From an uncultured Mitsuokella sp. (lineage in GTDB: Bacteria; Bacillota; Negativicutes; Selenomonadales; Selenomonadaceae): a stretch of DNA of 7,210 nucleotides. Of the stretch, positions 1 to 6,444 are shown in pieces. Position 1 is the first letter of the stretch. The number at the start of each line of letters is the position of its first letter. Below the pieces are notes generated by a model. That model had not been told where the DNA came from. It saw nothing but the letters and a program-made list of their open reading frames with translations, and ran no database searches. The stretch is taken from the NCBI GenBank assembly GCA_900770895.1, contig CAAGMF010000067.1, positions 1-7,210 on the forward strand, given 5' to 3'. The position numbers were made by a program, and so were the translations under genes.

Positions 1-31
1 ACTCTTTCCCTACACGACGCTCTTCCGATCT
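1..31 (+). other. Residual Illumina sequencing adapter (not biological)
   Basis: These 31 bases match the 3' part of the common Illumina TruSeq/universal adapter and end in the diagnostic gctcttccgatct. The biological sequence begins at base 32, in the middle of an open reading frame. The reverse complement of the same adapter closes the window at 7192-7210, so both ends of the window are ends of a library molecule. The sequence should be trimmed before gene calling. Confidence 0.97.
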
Positions 32-757
32 AGCCCGGCAGTCATCGGCCGGACCATCGATATGCAGCCGGTGGCCGAATCCCTGGCTCCGCAGCTCTCA
101 GCCCTGCGACTGACCATACAGACCGAACTGACCCCGTCAGAAACATCCCCCGCGGTCCTGGACAGCGACCTGAGCGCCATCGACACCGTGCTGGGTTCCT
201 ACACCACCCAGTATGCCCCCGGCGACCGCGGTGATAACATAACCCTGGCAGCCAATCACCTGCAGGGCGTGCTCGTCCGCAGCCAGGCGACGTTCTCCTT
301 CAACGATACGGTAGGACCGCGCAGCCGGGCCAACGGCTTCAAGGATGCCGGCGTCATCATCGACGGCAAGCATGCCATCGACTCGGGCGGCGGTGTCTGC
401 CAGGTCAGCTCCACGCTTTACAATGCCATCCTGCTGGCCGGTCTGACCTCTGTCGAGCGTCAGGCGCATTTCTTCCCATCTACCTATTGCCCGCCCGGCC
501 GCGATGCCACGGTCGCTGACAACCTGATTGATTTCAAATTCCGGAACCAGCTCCCCCATCCCGTATGTCTGCAGGTATCGAATACCGGACACAGCCTGAC
601 CATATACGTGCTGGGCACGAGAGCTGATCTCGGCGGCGATACGCTGAGCCTGGAGAACACGGGCAGCCGTCAATCCCCCTCCATCTATCGTCTCTGGCTG
701 CAGAACGGCACCGTCATCGAGCGCGAATTCCTGCACACCGACCATTATGAGACCTGA
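32..757 (+). CDS. VanW family protein, 5'-truncated
   Basis: This is the C-terminal part of a VanW-family protein, a group of secreted or membrane-anchored proteins thought to act at the Gram-positive cell wall; the biochemical role is unproven. The frame is open from base 32, and the residues before the first ATG (62) read like family sequence (GRTID), so that Met is internal and the true start lies beyond the fragment. Counting from that Met, residues 1-45 look like the end of a peptidoglycan-binding-4-like region. The VanW domain covers about 48-185, with TFSFNDTVGPR (77-87), GFKDAG (92-97), the hallmark GGGVCQVSSTLYNA (109-122), H136, and PPGRDATV (144-151) followed by DFKFRN (157-162). 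A short tail of about 45 residues follows, and no full G5 domain is visible. The signal or anchor region would be in the missing part. The stop codon overlaps the ribosome binding site of tmcAL, suggesting co-transcription. The name comes from a gene in vanB clusters, but family membership alone does not imply vancomycin resistance. Confidence 0.92.
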   Translation, partial: SPAVIGRTIDMQPVAESLAPQLSALRLTIQTELTPSETSPAVLDSDLSAIDTVLGSYTTQYAPGDRGDNITLAANHLQGVLVRSQATFSFNDTVGPRSRANGFKDAGVIIDGKHAIDSGGGVCQVSSTLYNAILLAGLTSVERQAHFFPSTYCPPGRDATVADNLIDFKFRNQLPHPVCLQVSNTGHSLTIYVLGTRADLGGDTLSLENTGSRQSPSIYRLWLQNGTVIEREFLHTDHYET

Positions 758-762
758 GGTGA
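756..762 (+). promoter_or_regulatory. Ribosome binding site of tmcAL
   Basis: The sequence GAGGTGA lies 9 bases before the ATG at 772 and overlaps the TGA stop of the VanW gene (755-757). It fixes the tmcAL start and implies that ribosomes finishing the upstream gene can reload here. Confidence 0.8.
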
Positions 763-771
763 ATCCCATTC

Positions 772-2001
772 ATGCGTTCCATCGGCATAATAGCTGAATA
801 CAACCCTTTCCACAACGGCCATGCCTATCAAATCCGTCAGTTACGCGAGGCCTGTCCCGATGCCGGGATCATCGTCGTCATGAGCGGCGCCATTACTCAG
901 CGCGGTACCGCTGCCATCATGGATCAATGGCAGCGGGCCCGCCTCGCTGTCACTCCGCCCGCTGGCTGCGACATTGTCTTCGAGCTGCCGCTGCTCTTTG
1001 CCTGCCGCAGTGCCCAATACTTTGCCGCGGGTGGCGTGGCCCTGCTGACACGTCTCGGCTGCACCGATATCGCCTTTGGTGCCGAATGCGGTGACCTGGA
1101 GTTGCTGCAGCGGGCAGCGGCAGCCGCTGACACGGCAGCTGTTCAGGCGACCCTGCACGATCACCTGCAAGCCGGTGCCAGCTACGCCTCCGCCCTCACT
1201 GCCGCAACCGCCCGTCAGGCCGGCCTGCCGCCGGAGCTACTAAAAGAGCCGAACAACATCCTGGCCATCGAATACCTGCGGGCCCTCAAACGCCAAGGCT
1301 CCTCGCTAAAGCCTCATCTCATCCAGCGTCAAGGTCGTGCCTATCACGATTTAGAGCTGACGCCCCTGGCCAGTGCCGCAGCCATACGTTCGGAACTGAT
1401 GACCGGGAATCCGGATTGGAATCAGCTGGCGTCTGCGGTCCCACCGCACGTCCTGAATGCCCTGCAGCAGATCCAGGCATTGCCTGATATGACGCGACTG
1501 CTGCCAGCCATAAAGCTACTGCTCGCACGCACCGACTCCACCGCCCTGCAAGCCATATACGGCCTTCATACCCGCGAGGGACTCGAAAACCGCTTGCGCC
1601 AGACCGCCCGCACCGCTGCCACCTTTGAAGAGCTTGTCCACGCTGCCTGCAGTCCCCGCCATACCGCCAGCCACATCCGCCGCCTGCTCATCTACCTGCT
1701 GCTCGATCTGACCGCTGAAGCCGTCGCTGAGCAGACGGCTCATGGACCGCAATACGCCCGCCTGCTGGCTGCCAGCCCCCGTGGGAAACAGCTGCTGCAC
1801 GAGCTGAAGCGCGTCTCATCCATCCCGCTCATCACCAAGCTCACGCACTATCTGCAACAGCCCCTTTTCTACGCTCCGGCTGCCCGGCGCACGCCCCTGC
1901 AGGAAAGCCTGCGCTACGACGTCCTGGCCGCCGAACTGGCCGCTCTGACCAGTACCACGCCCCCCGTCTCCGAATTCCAACGAAGTCCGATTTTCCTGTA
2001 A
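772..2001 (+). CDS. tmcAL: tRNA(Met) cytidine acetate ligase TmcAL
   Basis: TmcAL (formerly YlbM, DUF795) makes N4-acetylcytidine at the wobble base C34 of elongator tRNA(Met), using acetate and ATP through an acetyl-adenylate; the role is known from the Bacillus subtilis enzyme. The 409 residues match the usual length of about 400. Visible marks are the nucleotidyltransferase signature AEYNPFHNGH (8-17, with HNGH at 14-17), SGAITQRG (38-45), the CDIVFELP strand (66-73), FGAECGD (102-108), EPNNILAIEY (159-168), and SAAAIRSEL (201-209). The C-terminal half carries the family's helical part, ending with a segment like SIPLITKLTHYL. The conserved loop usually written SGxFxQRGEPA reads SGAITQRGTAA here. 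The start follows a good ribosome binding site 14 bases after the VanW stop. The gene is convergent with rubredoxin, and its stop codon lies inside the left outer arm of the nested inverted repeat at 1992-2079. The family call is very secure. Confidence 0.96.
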   Translation: MRSIGIIAEYNPFHNGHAYQIRQLREACPDAGIIVVMSGAITQRGTAAIMDQWQRARLAVTPPAGCDIVFELPLLFACRSAQYFAAGGVALLTRLGCTDIAFGAECGDLELLQRAAAAADTAAVQATLHDHLQAGASYASALTAATARQAGLPPELLKEPNNILAIEYLRALKRQGSSLKPHLIQRQGRAYHDLELTPLASAAAIRSELMTGNPDWNQLASAVPPHVLNALQQIQALPDMTRLLPAIKLLLARTDSTALQAIYGLHTREGLENRLRQTARTAATFEELVHAACSPRHTASHIRRLLIYLLLDLTAEAVAEQTAHGPQYARLLAASPRGKQLLHELKRVSSIPLITKLTHYLQQPLFYAPAARRTPLQESLRYDVLAAELAALTSTTPPVSEFQRSPIFL

Positions 2002-2079
2002 TATCGGCGACAGAAATCCCCTTGGCCCAGACATCAGCTGTCCAGCCAAGGGGATTATCATTTCACCTATTACAGGAAA
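1992..2079. repeat. Nested inverted repeat at the convergent gene junction
   Basis: An outer perfect 12-base inverted repeat (tttcctgtaata at 1992-2003; tattacaggaaa at 2068-2079) encloses an inner perfect 12-base one (2015-2026 with 2045-2056). The two interruptions between outer and inner arms are both exactly 11 bases and show little pairing. The left outer arm includes the tmcAL stop codon, and the right outer arm ends 5 bases from the end of the rubredoxin gene. Transcripts from either strand could fold into the same long structure. Confidence 0.8.
2015..2056. terminator. Probable bidirectional terminator hairpin
   Basis: A perfect 12-bp stem, aatccccttggc (2015-2026) with gccaaggggatt (2045-2056), encloses an 18-base loop that can itself form a 4-bp gaca/tgtc helix. 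It lies between the stops of tmcAL (plus) and rubredoxin (minus), where a shared terminator is expected. The T-rich tails are weak: attatcattt on the plus strand and gatttctg on the minus strand. The hairpin itself is certain; terminator strength is inferred. Confidence 0.7.
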
Positions 2080-2084
2080 TACTG

Positions 2085-2246
2085 TTACGACTGCTCTTCG
2101 AACTGATCCTTGCCTACGCCGCACAGCGGGCAGACGAAATCATCCGGCAGATCCTCGAACGGAACGCCTGGTTCCAGCCCGTAATCCGGATCGCCTTTCG
2201 CCTCGTCATATACCCAGCCGCATACAGAGCAAACCCATACCTTCAT
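2085..2246 (-). CDS. Rubredoxin
   Basis: This is a small 53-residue electron-transfer protein that holds one iron in four cysteine thiolates. Rubredoxins in anaerobes pass electrons to partners such as rubrerythrin, superoxide reductase and flavodiiron proteins in oxygen or peroxide detoxification. Both knuckles are present: CSVCG (C6, C9) and CPLCG (C39, C42). So are the family's GDPDYG (18-23) and EDLPDD (31-36) stretches and the GKDQFEE end (45-51). The length equals that of classic single-domain rubredoxins. The start at 2246 follows a perfect AGGAGG 8 bases upstream. Two aromatic core positions differ from the commonest sequence: Trp at 4, where Tyr is usual (Trp is also found in Pyrococcus), and Phe at 37, where Trp is nearly standard. 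No partner enzyme is visible in the window. The gene is 161 bases downstream of the PHP gene on the same strand and could be its last operon member or an independent unit. Confidence 0.96.
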   Translation of the reverse strand: MKVWVCSVCGWVYDEAKGDPDYGLEPGVPFEDLPDDFVCPLCGVGKDQFEEQS

Positions 2247-2254
2247 GTGTCTTA

Positions 2255-2260
2255 CCTCCT
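2255..2260 (-). promoter_or_regulatory. Ribosome binding site of rubredoxin
   Basis: A perfect AGGAGG on the minus strand sits 8 bases before the ATG at 2246. It decides the start and supports this short reading frame as a real and well-translated gene. Confidence 0.88.
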
Positions 2261-2298
2261 AAAATTCATATTCGCACCAGCCTGTTGCTGACACAATC

Positions 2299-2319
2299 GA
2301 TTGCTGAAAAGCAGCAATC
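2299..2319. other. Small hairpin in the rubredoxin leader
   Basis: A perfect 8-bp stem, gattgctg (2299-2306) with cagcaatc (2312-2319), closes a 5-base loop. On the minus strand it would lie about 50-70 bases upstream of the rubredoxin start and so may be in its 5' leader. There is no run of T after it, so it is not an obvious terminator. Its role is unknown. Confidence 0.5.
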
Positions 2320-2356
2320 CTACACTATGATTTCTATATTCTCGCTCGGACCGCAT

Positions 2357-2394
2357 ATTCCTGCCGACCGGAGTCCGGCAGGAATAATTTTTTT
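2357..2394 (+). terminator. Intrinsic terminator-like hairpin oriented to the plus strand
   Basis: A perfect 10-bp stem, attcctgccg (2357-2366) with cggcaggaat (2376-2385), has a 9-base loop and is followed on the plus strand by aa and seven T (2388-2394), the form of a classic rho-independent terminator. Read on the minus strand, the T run becomes an A run before the stem and only atatgcgg follows it, so it is a poorer terminator for the PHP gene that ends just upstream on that strand. It may stop plus-strand read-through past tmcAL or end a small plus-strand transcript. Alternatively it may act on the minus strand as an imperfect bidirectional terminator or transcript-end stabiliser. Confidence 0.65.
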
Positions 2395-2407
2395 ATTGGT
2401 TCCAGCC

Positions 2408-3280
2408 TTAGTGGCTGCGTCTGGTCGCGAGTACCTTCTTAATATCACTGACTACCTCATAGGGGATGCTCAGATTGCCGGTGCCACAGCCCAGCTCCAC
2501 GCCCCGCCGGTTCAGTCCGTGATAATCAGTGCCGCCCGTAGCCAGCAGCTTATACTTATCTATCATGTAGCTCGCAAAGGCCGCATCATCCGCTGTATAG
2601 TTCGTATAGTAGCGTTCCATGCCATCGAGGCCCAGGGCATGCAGGCGCAATATGGCCTGCTCCTGCTCTTTTCTCGTATCGAGCCATTTCAGCCCGATTT
2701 CTTTGTGGAAATGCGCCAGCGAAGTGACACCGCCCGCCTCACTGATCAGCGGCAGCGCTTCCTCTGCCGTGATGCTGTAGTTCAGCCCCAGCTCCACGGC
2801 TGCCGGATCGAGGTACTCATCCCAGAGGGCCTGCACCCGGTCGCGTATGTGCAGCGATACGAGATAGCGCATGATTGCATAGCGATCCAGTATATTGTTG
2901 TGGGCATAAGGCATGACTTTCTCCACAGAGATGTCGACGCCTTTATCCTTTATGAAATCTATAATCTCCGGGATAGATCCTTCCTTTATAGCCCGGACCT
3001 TGCGGTAGATAGCCTTGAAGGATGGATGCTCGGGATCGAAGCCCAGACATACGATATGAAGTTTGTGCCCCTTATACTCGACGGTCAGCTCCATGCCATT
3101 CAGGAACTCGATGCCGACTTTTGCCGCTGCCTTCCGTGCTTCCTCGAGACCGGATATGGAGTCATGGTCCGTCAGCGCAAATGCCTTGAGTCCGAGGCTC
3201 TTAGCTTTCACCGCCAGCTCGGCCGGAGTGTCACTCCCATCCGATACGATAGAATGTGTATGCAGATCTACTTCTCCCAT
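2408..3280 (-). CDS. PHP-domain phosphoesterase, RNase AM/YciV-like
   Basis: This 290-residue metal-dependent phosphoesterase of the PHP family (COG0613 type) has the same layout as E. coli RNase AM (YciV), a 5'-3' exoribonuclease; related members hydrolyse 3',5'-nucleotide bisphosphates. The exact substrate cannot be read from sequence. Likely metal ligands are H7 and H9 (DLHTHS), D14, D38, H39 and D40 (TDHD), E64 (GMEL), H75 (HIVCLG), H190 (AHFH) and D252 and H254 (GTDYH). Between about 100 and 180 lies the helical insertion typical of this subgroup. The AHFHK motif replaces the more usual AHP. The start at 3280 puts the first metal motif at residue 5, as is usual, and has AGAGGA 7 bases upstream. 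An alternative ATG at 3334 overlaps the uvrC stop as ATGA and would add 18 residues. The gene follows uvrC by 50 bases and is probably co-transcribed with it. Confidence 0.9.
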   Translation of the reverse strand: MGEVDLHTHSIVSDGSDTPAELAVKAKSLGLKAFALTDHDSISGLEEARKAAAKVGIEFLNGMELTVEYKGHKLHIVCLGFDPEHPSFKAIYRKVRAIKEGSIPEIIDFIKDKGVDISVEKVMPYAHNNILDRYAIMRYLVSLHIRDRVQALWDEYLDPAAVELGLNYSITAEEALPLISEAGGVTSLAHFHKEIGLKWLDTRKEQEQAILRLHALGLDGMERYYTNYTADDAAFASYMIDKYKLLATGGTDYHGLNRRGVELGCGTGNLSIPYEVVSDIKKVLATRRSH

Positions 3281-3287
3281 TTGATGA

Positions 3288-3293
3288 TCCTCT
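3288..3293 (-). promoter_or_regulatory. Ribosome binding site of the PHP gene
   Basis: AGAGGA on the minus strand lies 7 bases before the ATG at 3280. It is the main reason for preferring this start over the upstream ATG at 3334, which has only a GGTGG-like sequence before it. Confidence 0.7.
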
Positions 3294-3330
3294 TTCCTAA
3301 TACCCTGTATCGCAGTTGCCTGATCAGCGC

Positions 3331-5166
3331 TCATGCGCCGCCACCATTTTTCAGGGCCGCCTCCGTCGCGAAATAATCGTACACGGCCTGCGCGGCCGGT
3401 GCCGTCATACCTGGCACCTGGCATAGCTCTTCGAGCGTAGCGGCCTTTATCTTGTTCAGGCTGCCAAAATGGTTCCAGAGTTTCTGACGCCTTTTCGGCC
3501 CGATACCGACGATGTTGTCCAGCACCGAAGTCAGATTGCGCTTGCCACGCAGCTTGCGATGATATGTGATCGCGAATCGGTGTGCCTCATCGCGGATGCG
3601 CTGTATGAGATACAGCGCCTGACTATGTCGCGGCAGCACGACCGGATCGGGATTCCCTTCGGTGAACACGAGCTCGAACTGCTTGGCGAGGCCGACAACC
3701 GGTACGTCCTTATGCCCGCCTGCGTTGCGGATGATATCGAGCGCTGACGAGAGCTGTCCCTTGCCGCCATCAATGACGATGAGGTCCGGCAGTTCTTCCT
3801 CCGGCAGGCCGACATAGCGCCGCGTCGTGACCTCGCGCATCGACAGAAAGTCATCCGGCTTGCCTTCGGTGCTGTTGATCTTGAACCGGCGATAGTCATC
3901 TTTCTTCGGCAGGCCGTCCTCGAATACGACCATCGACGCAACTGTCTCCGCGCCCTGGATATGCGATATATCGAAGCATTCCATGCGCCGCGGCGGCTTC
4001 GCGAGACCGAGATAGCGCCCAAGCTCGCGGACAGCGCCCAATGTCTGCTCATCAGCGGCTTTCAAGCGGGCAGCCTCATCGGACAGATATTTGGCGGCGT
4101 TGCCCATCGCCATGACGACGATGTCATGCTTCGTGCCCCGCTGCGGCGTCAGCAGATGCACCTTGGCACCATTCTTGCGCTCCGTCAGCCAGTTCTCGAT
4201 GAGCACTCGCTCCTCTGCCGACAGGTCGAACGGCAGCAGCACCTCATGCGGGATGAACGTCGCCCGGTTGTAGTACTGCTGCAGGAAAGCCGTCAGCACC
4301 GAAGCATCGGTCTCCTCATCGCTGCCGCGCAGCATGAAATGCTCGCGCCCTATCATCTTGCCGTTGCGGATGAAGAAGACCTGCGTGCATACGCCGAGCT
4401 CGGACCGGGCGATGCCGATTGCATCCTGGTCGCCCTTGGCCGTGACGATGTTCTGCTTCTCGGCCACTTTCTGCACGGCCCGCAACTGGTCGCGCAGCCG
4501 GGCCGCCAGCTCGAAATGATAGCCGGCTGCGGCTGCCTCCATGCGATAGTTCAGCTCGCGCTCGACATCATCCGTCCGGCCCTCGAGATAGAGCAGGATG
4601 GCCTTTATCATATACGCATACTCTTCCTTGTCGACCTTGCCGGCGCAGGGCGCGAGACAGCGCTTGATATGGTACTCGATGCAGGGCCGGTCCTGCAGGC
4701 GCTTGCAGGTACGCACGGGGAACAGCCGGTGCAGCAGTTTCAAGCTCTGATGCAGGGCCGTGACATCCGTATAGGGTCCGAAATAGCGAGCCCCGTCTTT
4801 CAATACGCGACGCGTGATATAGACGCGCGGGTATTCCTCCTGCAGCGTCACTTTGACATAGGGATATGTCTTGTCATCCTTCAGACTTATATTGTAATGC
4901 GGACGGTGTTTCTTTATGAGATTGCATTCCAGTATCAGGGCCTCTACCTCAGATCCCGTCATGATGATCTCGAAGTCAGCCACATGCGATACCATGGCCT
5001 TTACCTTGGGTGAATGGTTGCGGTTCGACTGGAAATACTGCCGTACGCGGTTCTTCAACACGACAGCCTTACCCACGTATATGATAGTCCCCGCTGCATT
5101 CTTCATGATGTACACGCCCGGGCTATCCGGCAGCAGTTTGAGCTTTTCCTCTACGATCTCAGTCAT
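3331..5166 (-). CDS. uvrC: Excinuclease ABC subunit C (UvrC)
   Basis: UvrC is the nuclease of bacterial nucleotide excision repair. It joins the UvrB-DNA complex at a lesion and cuts 3' and then 5' of the damage. The 611 residues are full length with all domains in order. The GIY-YIG nuclease is at about 13-95 (GVYI 17-20, IIYVGK 28-33, R39 region). A cysteine region holds C154, C162, C170 and C174, the set reported to bind a 4Fe-4S cluster in the E. coli protein. The UVR helix pair for UvrB contact is at about 200-235. The RNase H-like 5' nuclease has D399 (FDIS), D466 (VIDGG) and H529. Tandem helix-hairpin-helix motifs lie at about 550-600 (VGIGPKRR, then VPGM). The ATG at 5166 is 9 bases after the cca stop, with a modest AGGGA adjacent to that stop, suggesting translational coupling. 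No SOS-type operator is visible in front of it, as expected inside an operon. All key residues are present, so the protein is probably active. Confidence 0.98.
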   Translation of the reverse strand: MTEIVEEKLKLLPDSPGVYIMKNAAGTIIYVGKAVVLKNRVRQYFQSNRNHSPKVKAMVSHVADFEIIMTGSEVEALILECNLIKKHRPHYNISLKDDKTYPYVKVTLQEEYPRVYITRRVLKDGARYFGPYTDVTALHQSLKLLHRLFPVRTCKRLQDRPCIEYHIKRCLAPCAGKVDKEEYAYMIKAILLYLEGRTDDVERELNYRMEAAAAGYHFELAARLRDQLRAVQKVAEKQNIVTAKGDQDAIGIARSELGVCTQVFFIRNGKMIGREHFMLRGSDEETDASVLTAFLQQYYNRATFIPHEVLLPFDLSAEERVLIENWLTERKNGAKVHLLTPQRGTKHDIVVMAMGNAAKYLSDEAARLKAADEQTLGAVRELGRYLGLAKPPRRMECFDISHIQGAETVASMVVFEDGLPKKDDYRRFKINSTEGKPDDFLSMREVTTRRYVGLPEEELPDLIVIDGGKGQLSSALDIIRNAGGHKDVPVVGLAKQFELVFTEGNPDPVVLPRHSQALYLIQRIRDEAHRFAITYHRKLRGKRNLTSVLDNIVGIGPKRRQKLWNHFGSLNKIKAATLEELCQVPGMTAPAAQAVYDYFATEAALKNGGGA

Positions 5167-5175
5167 AAGAATCCC

Positions 5176-6438
5176 TTATCCCTGTCCCCTCGTGCGGCGC
5201 AGTTCTACATACTTTCTCGCCTGCTGGGCCCGTATCCATTTGCCAATGTCGGCTCCCTGCAGGCCAGCCGGAGCATCTTTGCCGCTGACGCTCTTCAGCA
5301 CCGGCAGGATCTCCGCTGCCTGCGCCAGATATGGCGGCAAGCCATGGCTGTCTGCTCGGATGACGGCCTGATATTCATCAATAGTCATCACCGACTTGTC
5401 TAGCGCCAGCAACAGATCGACGATTTTCTGCGGTTTCTGCAACCGCGGAGTGCGCATGTGCTCGCGGATGGTGAAGCGTGCGGCTGCCAGCCAGTCATGC
5501 GGCAGGGTCATGCGGCGATTCCAGGCTGCAAGCACGTCCAGCCCCTTCACCTCATGGCCATAGTGATGCGGCAGCATCTCGGGCGGTGTCACGCCCTTGC
5601 CCAAGTCATGAGCCAGTCCTGCAAAACGGGCCCGCAACGAGTCTGTCTCGGCCGCTACCTCATCGAGGACGAGCATGGTGTGGTTGAAGGCATCTCCCTC
5701 CGGATGAAAGGCCACCGGCTGAATCTTGCCAATCAGGGCATGCAGCTCCGGAAATATCGTCTCGAGCAGCCCTGCCCGCTGCAGGGCCACGAAGAACAGC
5801 GACGGCCGCGGCGAGGCCAGAGCCAGCCGCAGCTCGTTCATGATCCGTTCCGACGGTTCGCCGGCCAGATCGGACTTCACGGCCCGCATGAGCTCATAGG
5901 TACCTGCCTCGATCGTGAAGCCGAACTGCGCCGCCTGACGCGCGGCCCGCAGAGCGCGAACCGGGTCATCGAGGAAATGCTGCGATACGGCCCGGATGCG
6001 CTGCGCCTTTATATCAGCTACACCACCGTACAAGTCTATTATATCAGGCCGGGCAATATCTGCCGGCAGCTCCAGGGCCAGCGCATTCATCGTCGTATCG
6101 CGCCGGAACAAGTCATCCTCGAGTGTGACCGAGGGGTCGAATTCGACGGCGAAGCCACGATAGCCGGGACCAGTCTTGCGCTCGCGACGGGCGAAAGCGA
6201 CTTCGCTCGGCTCCCTATCATAGCCGTTGGCTATGGACAGGCGGAAGACAGGGAAACTGCCACCCACTTTGAACGCATCGGGAAATAGCGCGCAGAACTG
6301 TGCCTCGTCGATCCCCGTTATCATGTAATCCTTATCTTTCGGACGGACGCCTCGCACGAGGTCGCGGACCCAGCCGCCCACAACATAAACATGCGCGCCT
6401 GCATTACGCAGACGCGCCACAAATACATTTTCTTCCAT
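5176..6438 (-). CDS. cca: CCA-adding tRNA nucleotidyltransferase with HD domain
   Basis: This enzyme builds or repairs the 3'-terminal CCA of tRNAs from CTP and ATP without a nucleic acid template, as needed for aminoacylation. The 420 residues fit the class II family. The N-terminal catalytic domain shows GGWVRD (21-26), the metal-binding pair D35 and D37 (KDKDYMITG) and RRD (112-114), with NALA just after. The neck follows with DDPVRALRAARQAAQFGF (157-174). A C-terminal HD phosphohydrolase domain has H245, H253, the HD pair 277-278 (AHDLGKG) and HHYGHE (291-296). The ARRERKTGPGYRGF stretch (83-96), VTLEDDL and the HD domain make it closer to the E. coli type, whose HD domain has 2',3'-cyclic phosphodiesterase and phosphatase activity, than to the Bacillus subtilis type; this is judged by eye. 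The ATG at 6438 lies 6 bases after the thrB stop, without a strong ribosome binding site, so it probably depends on coupling to thrB translation. The next gene, uvrC, begins 9 bases after its stop. Confidence 0.96.
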   Translation of the reverse strand: MEENVFVARLRNAGAHVYVVGGWVRDLVRGVRPKDKDYMITGIDEAQFCALFPDAFKVGGSFPVFRLSIANGYDREPSEVAFARRERKTGPGYRGFAVEFDPSVTLEDDLFRRDTTMNALALELPADIARPDIIDLYGGVADIKAQRIRAVSQHFLDDPVRALRAARQAAQFGFTIEAGTYELMRAVKSDLAGEPSERIMNELRLALASPRPSLFFVALQRAGLLETIFPELHALIGKIQPVAFHPEGDAFNHTMLVLDEVAAETDSLRARFAGLAHDLGKGVTPPEMLPHHYGHEVKGLDVLAAWNRRMTLPHDWLAAARFTIREHMRTPRLQKPQKIVDLLLALDKSVMTIDEYQAVIRADSHGLPPYLAQAAEILPVLKSVSGKDAPAGLQGADIGKWIRAQQARKYVELRRTRGQG

Positions 6439-6444
6439 TCATCG

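Larger units (their letters stand above)
2247..2407. other. Intergenic region between PHP gene and rubredoxin
   Basis: These 161 bases are visibly more AT-rich than the genes around them. They contain the rubredoxin ribosome binding site, a small hairpin (2299-2319) and a terminator-like hairpin (2357-2394). The rubredoxin promoter would be expected here on the minus strand. AT-rich stretches such as TATAGA and TATGAA occur, but none has a convincing -35 partner at 16-18 bases, so I assign no promoter. I see no open reading frame or known RNA family. Confidence 0.6.

Noticed and set aside
62..757. Complete small VanW gene starting at the ATG at 62
   Set aside because: The frame is open to the adapter boundary and the residues before that Met fit the family, so the gene is truncated rather than short.
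32..757. Vancomycin resistance determinant
   Set aside because: VanW-family proteins are widespread outside van clusters, and no vanA/B ligase, vanH, vanX, or vanRS genes accompany it.
2022..2291. Plus-strand 89-codon reading frame
   Set aside because: It is opposite rubredoxin, which has two CxxC knuckles and a perfect ribosome binding site on the minus strand.
2299..2319. Riboswitch or attenuator in front of rubredoxin
   Set aside because: Only one 8-bp hairpin is present, with no conserved aptamer pattern or following T run, so it is listed just as a hairpin.
2285..3376. Long plus-strand reading frame (363 codons)
   Set aside because: It lies opposite the PHP gene, whose motifs are unmistakable. 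The plus-strand product has no recognisable family and is a GC-rich antisense shadow.
3961..5013. Long plus-strand reading frame (350 codons)
   Set aside because: It is antisense to uvrC and has no domain signature; UvrC catalytic motifs are intact on the other strand.
5458..6288. Long plus-strand reading frame (276 codons)
   Set aside because: It is antisense to cca and is explained by the codon bias of the real gene.
6440..6442. Alternative minus-strand ATG just upstream of the cca start
   Set aside because: It is out of frame with the CCA enzyme; the in-frame ATG at 6438 is preceded directly by an in-frame TGA.
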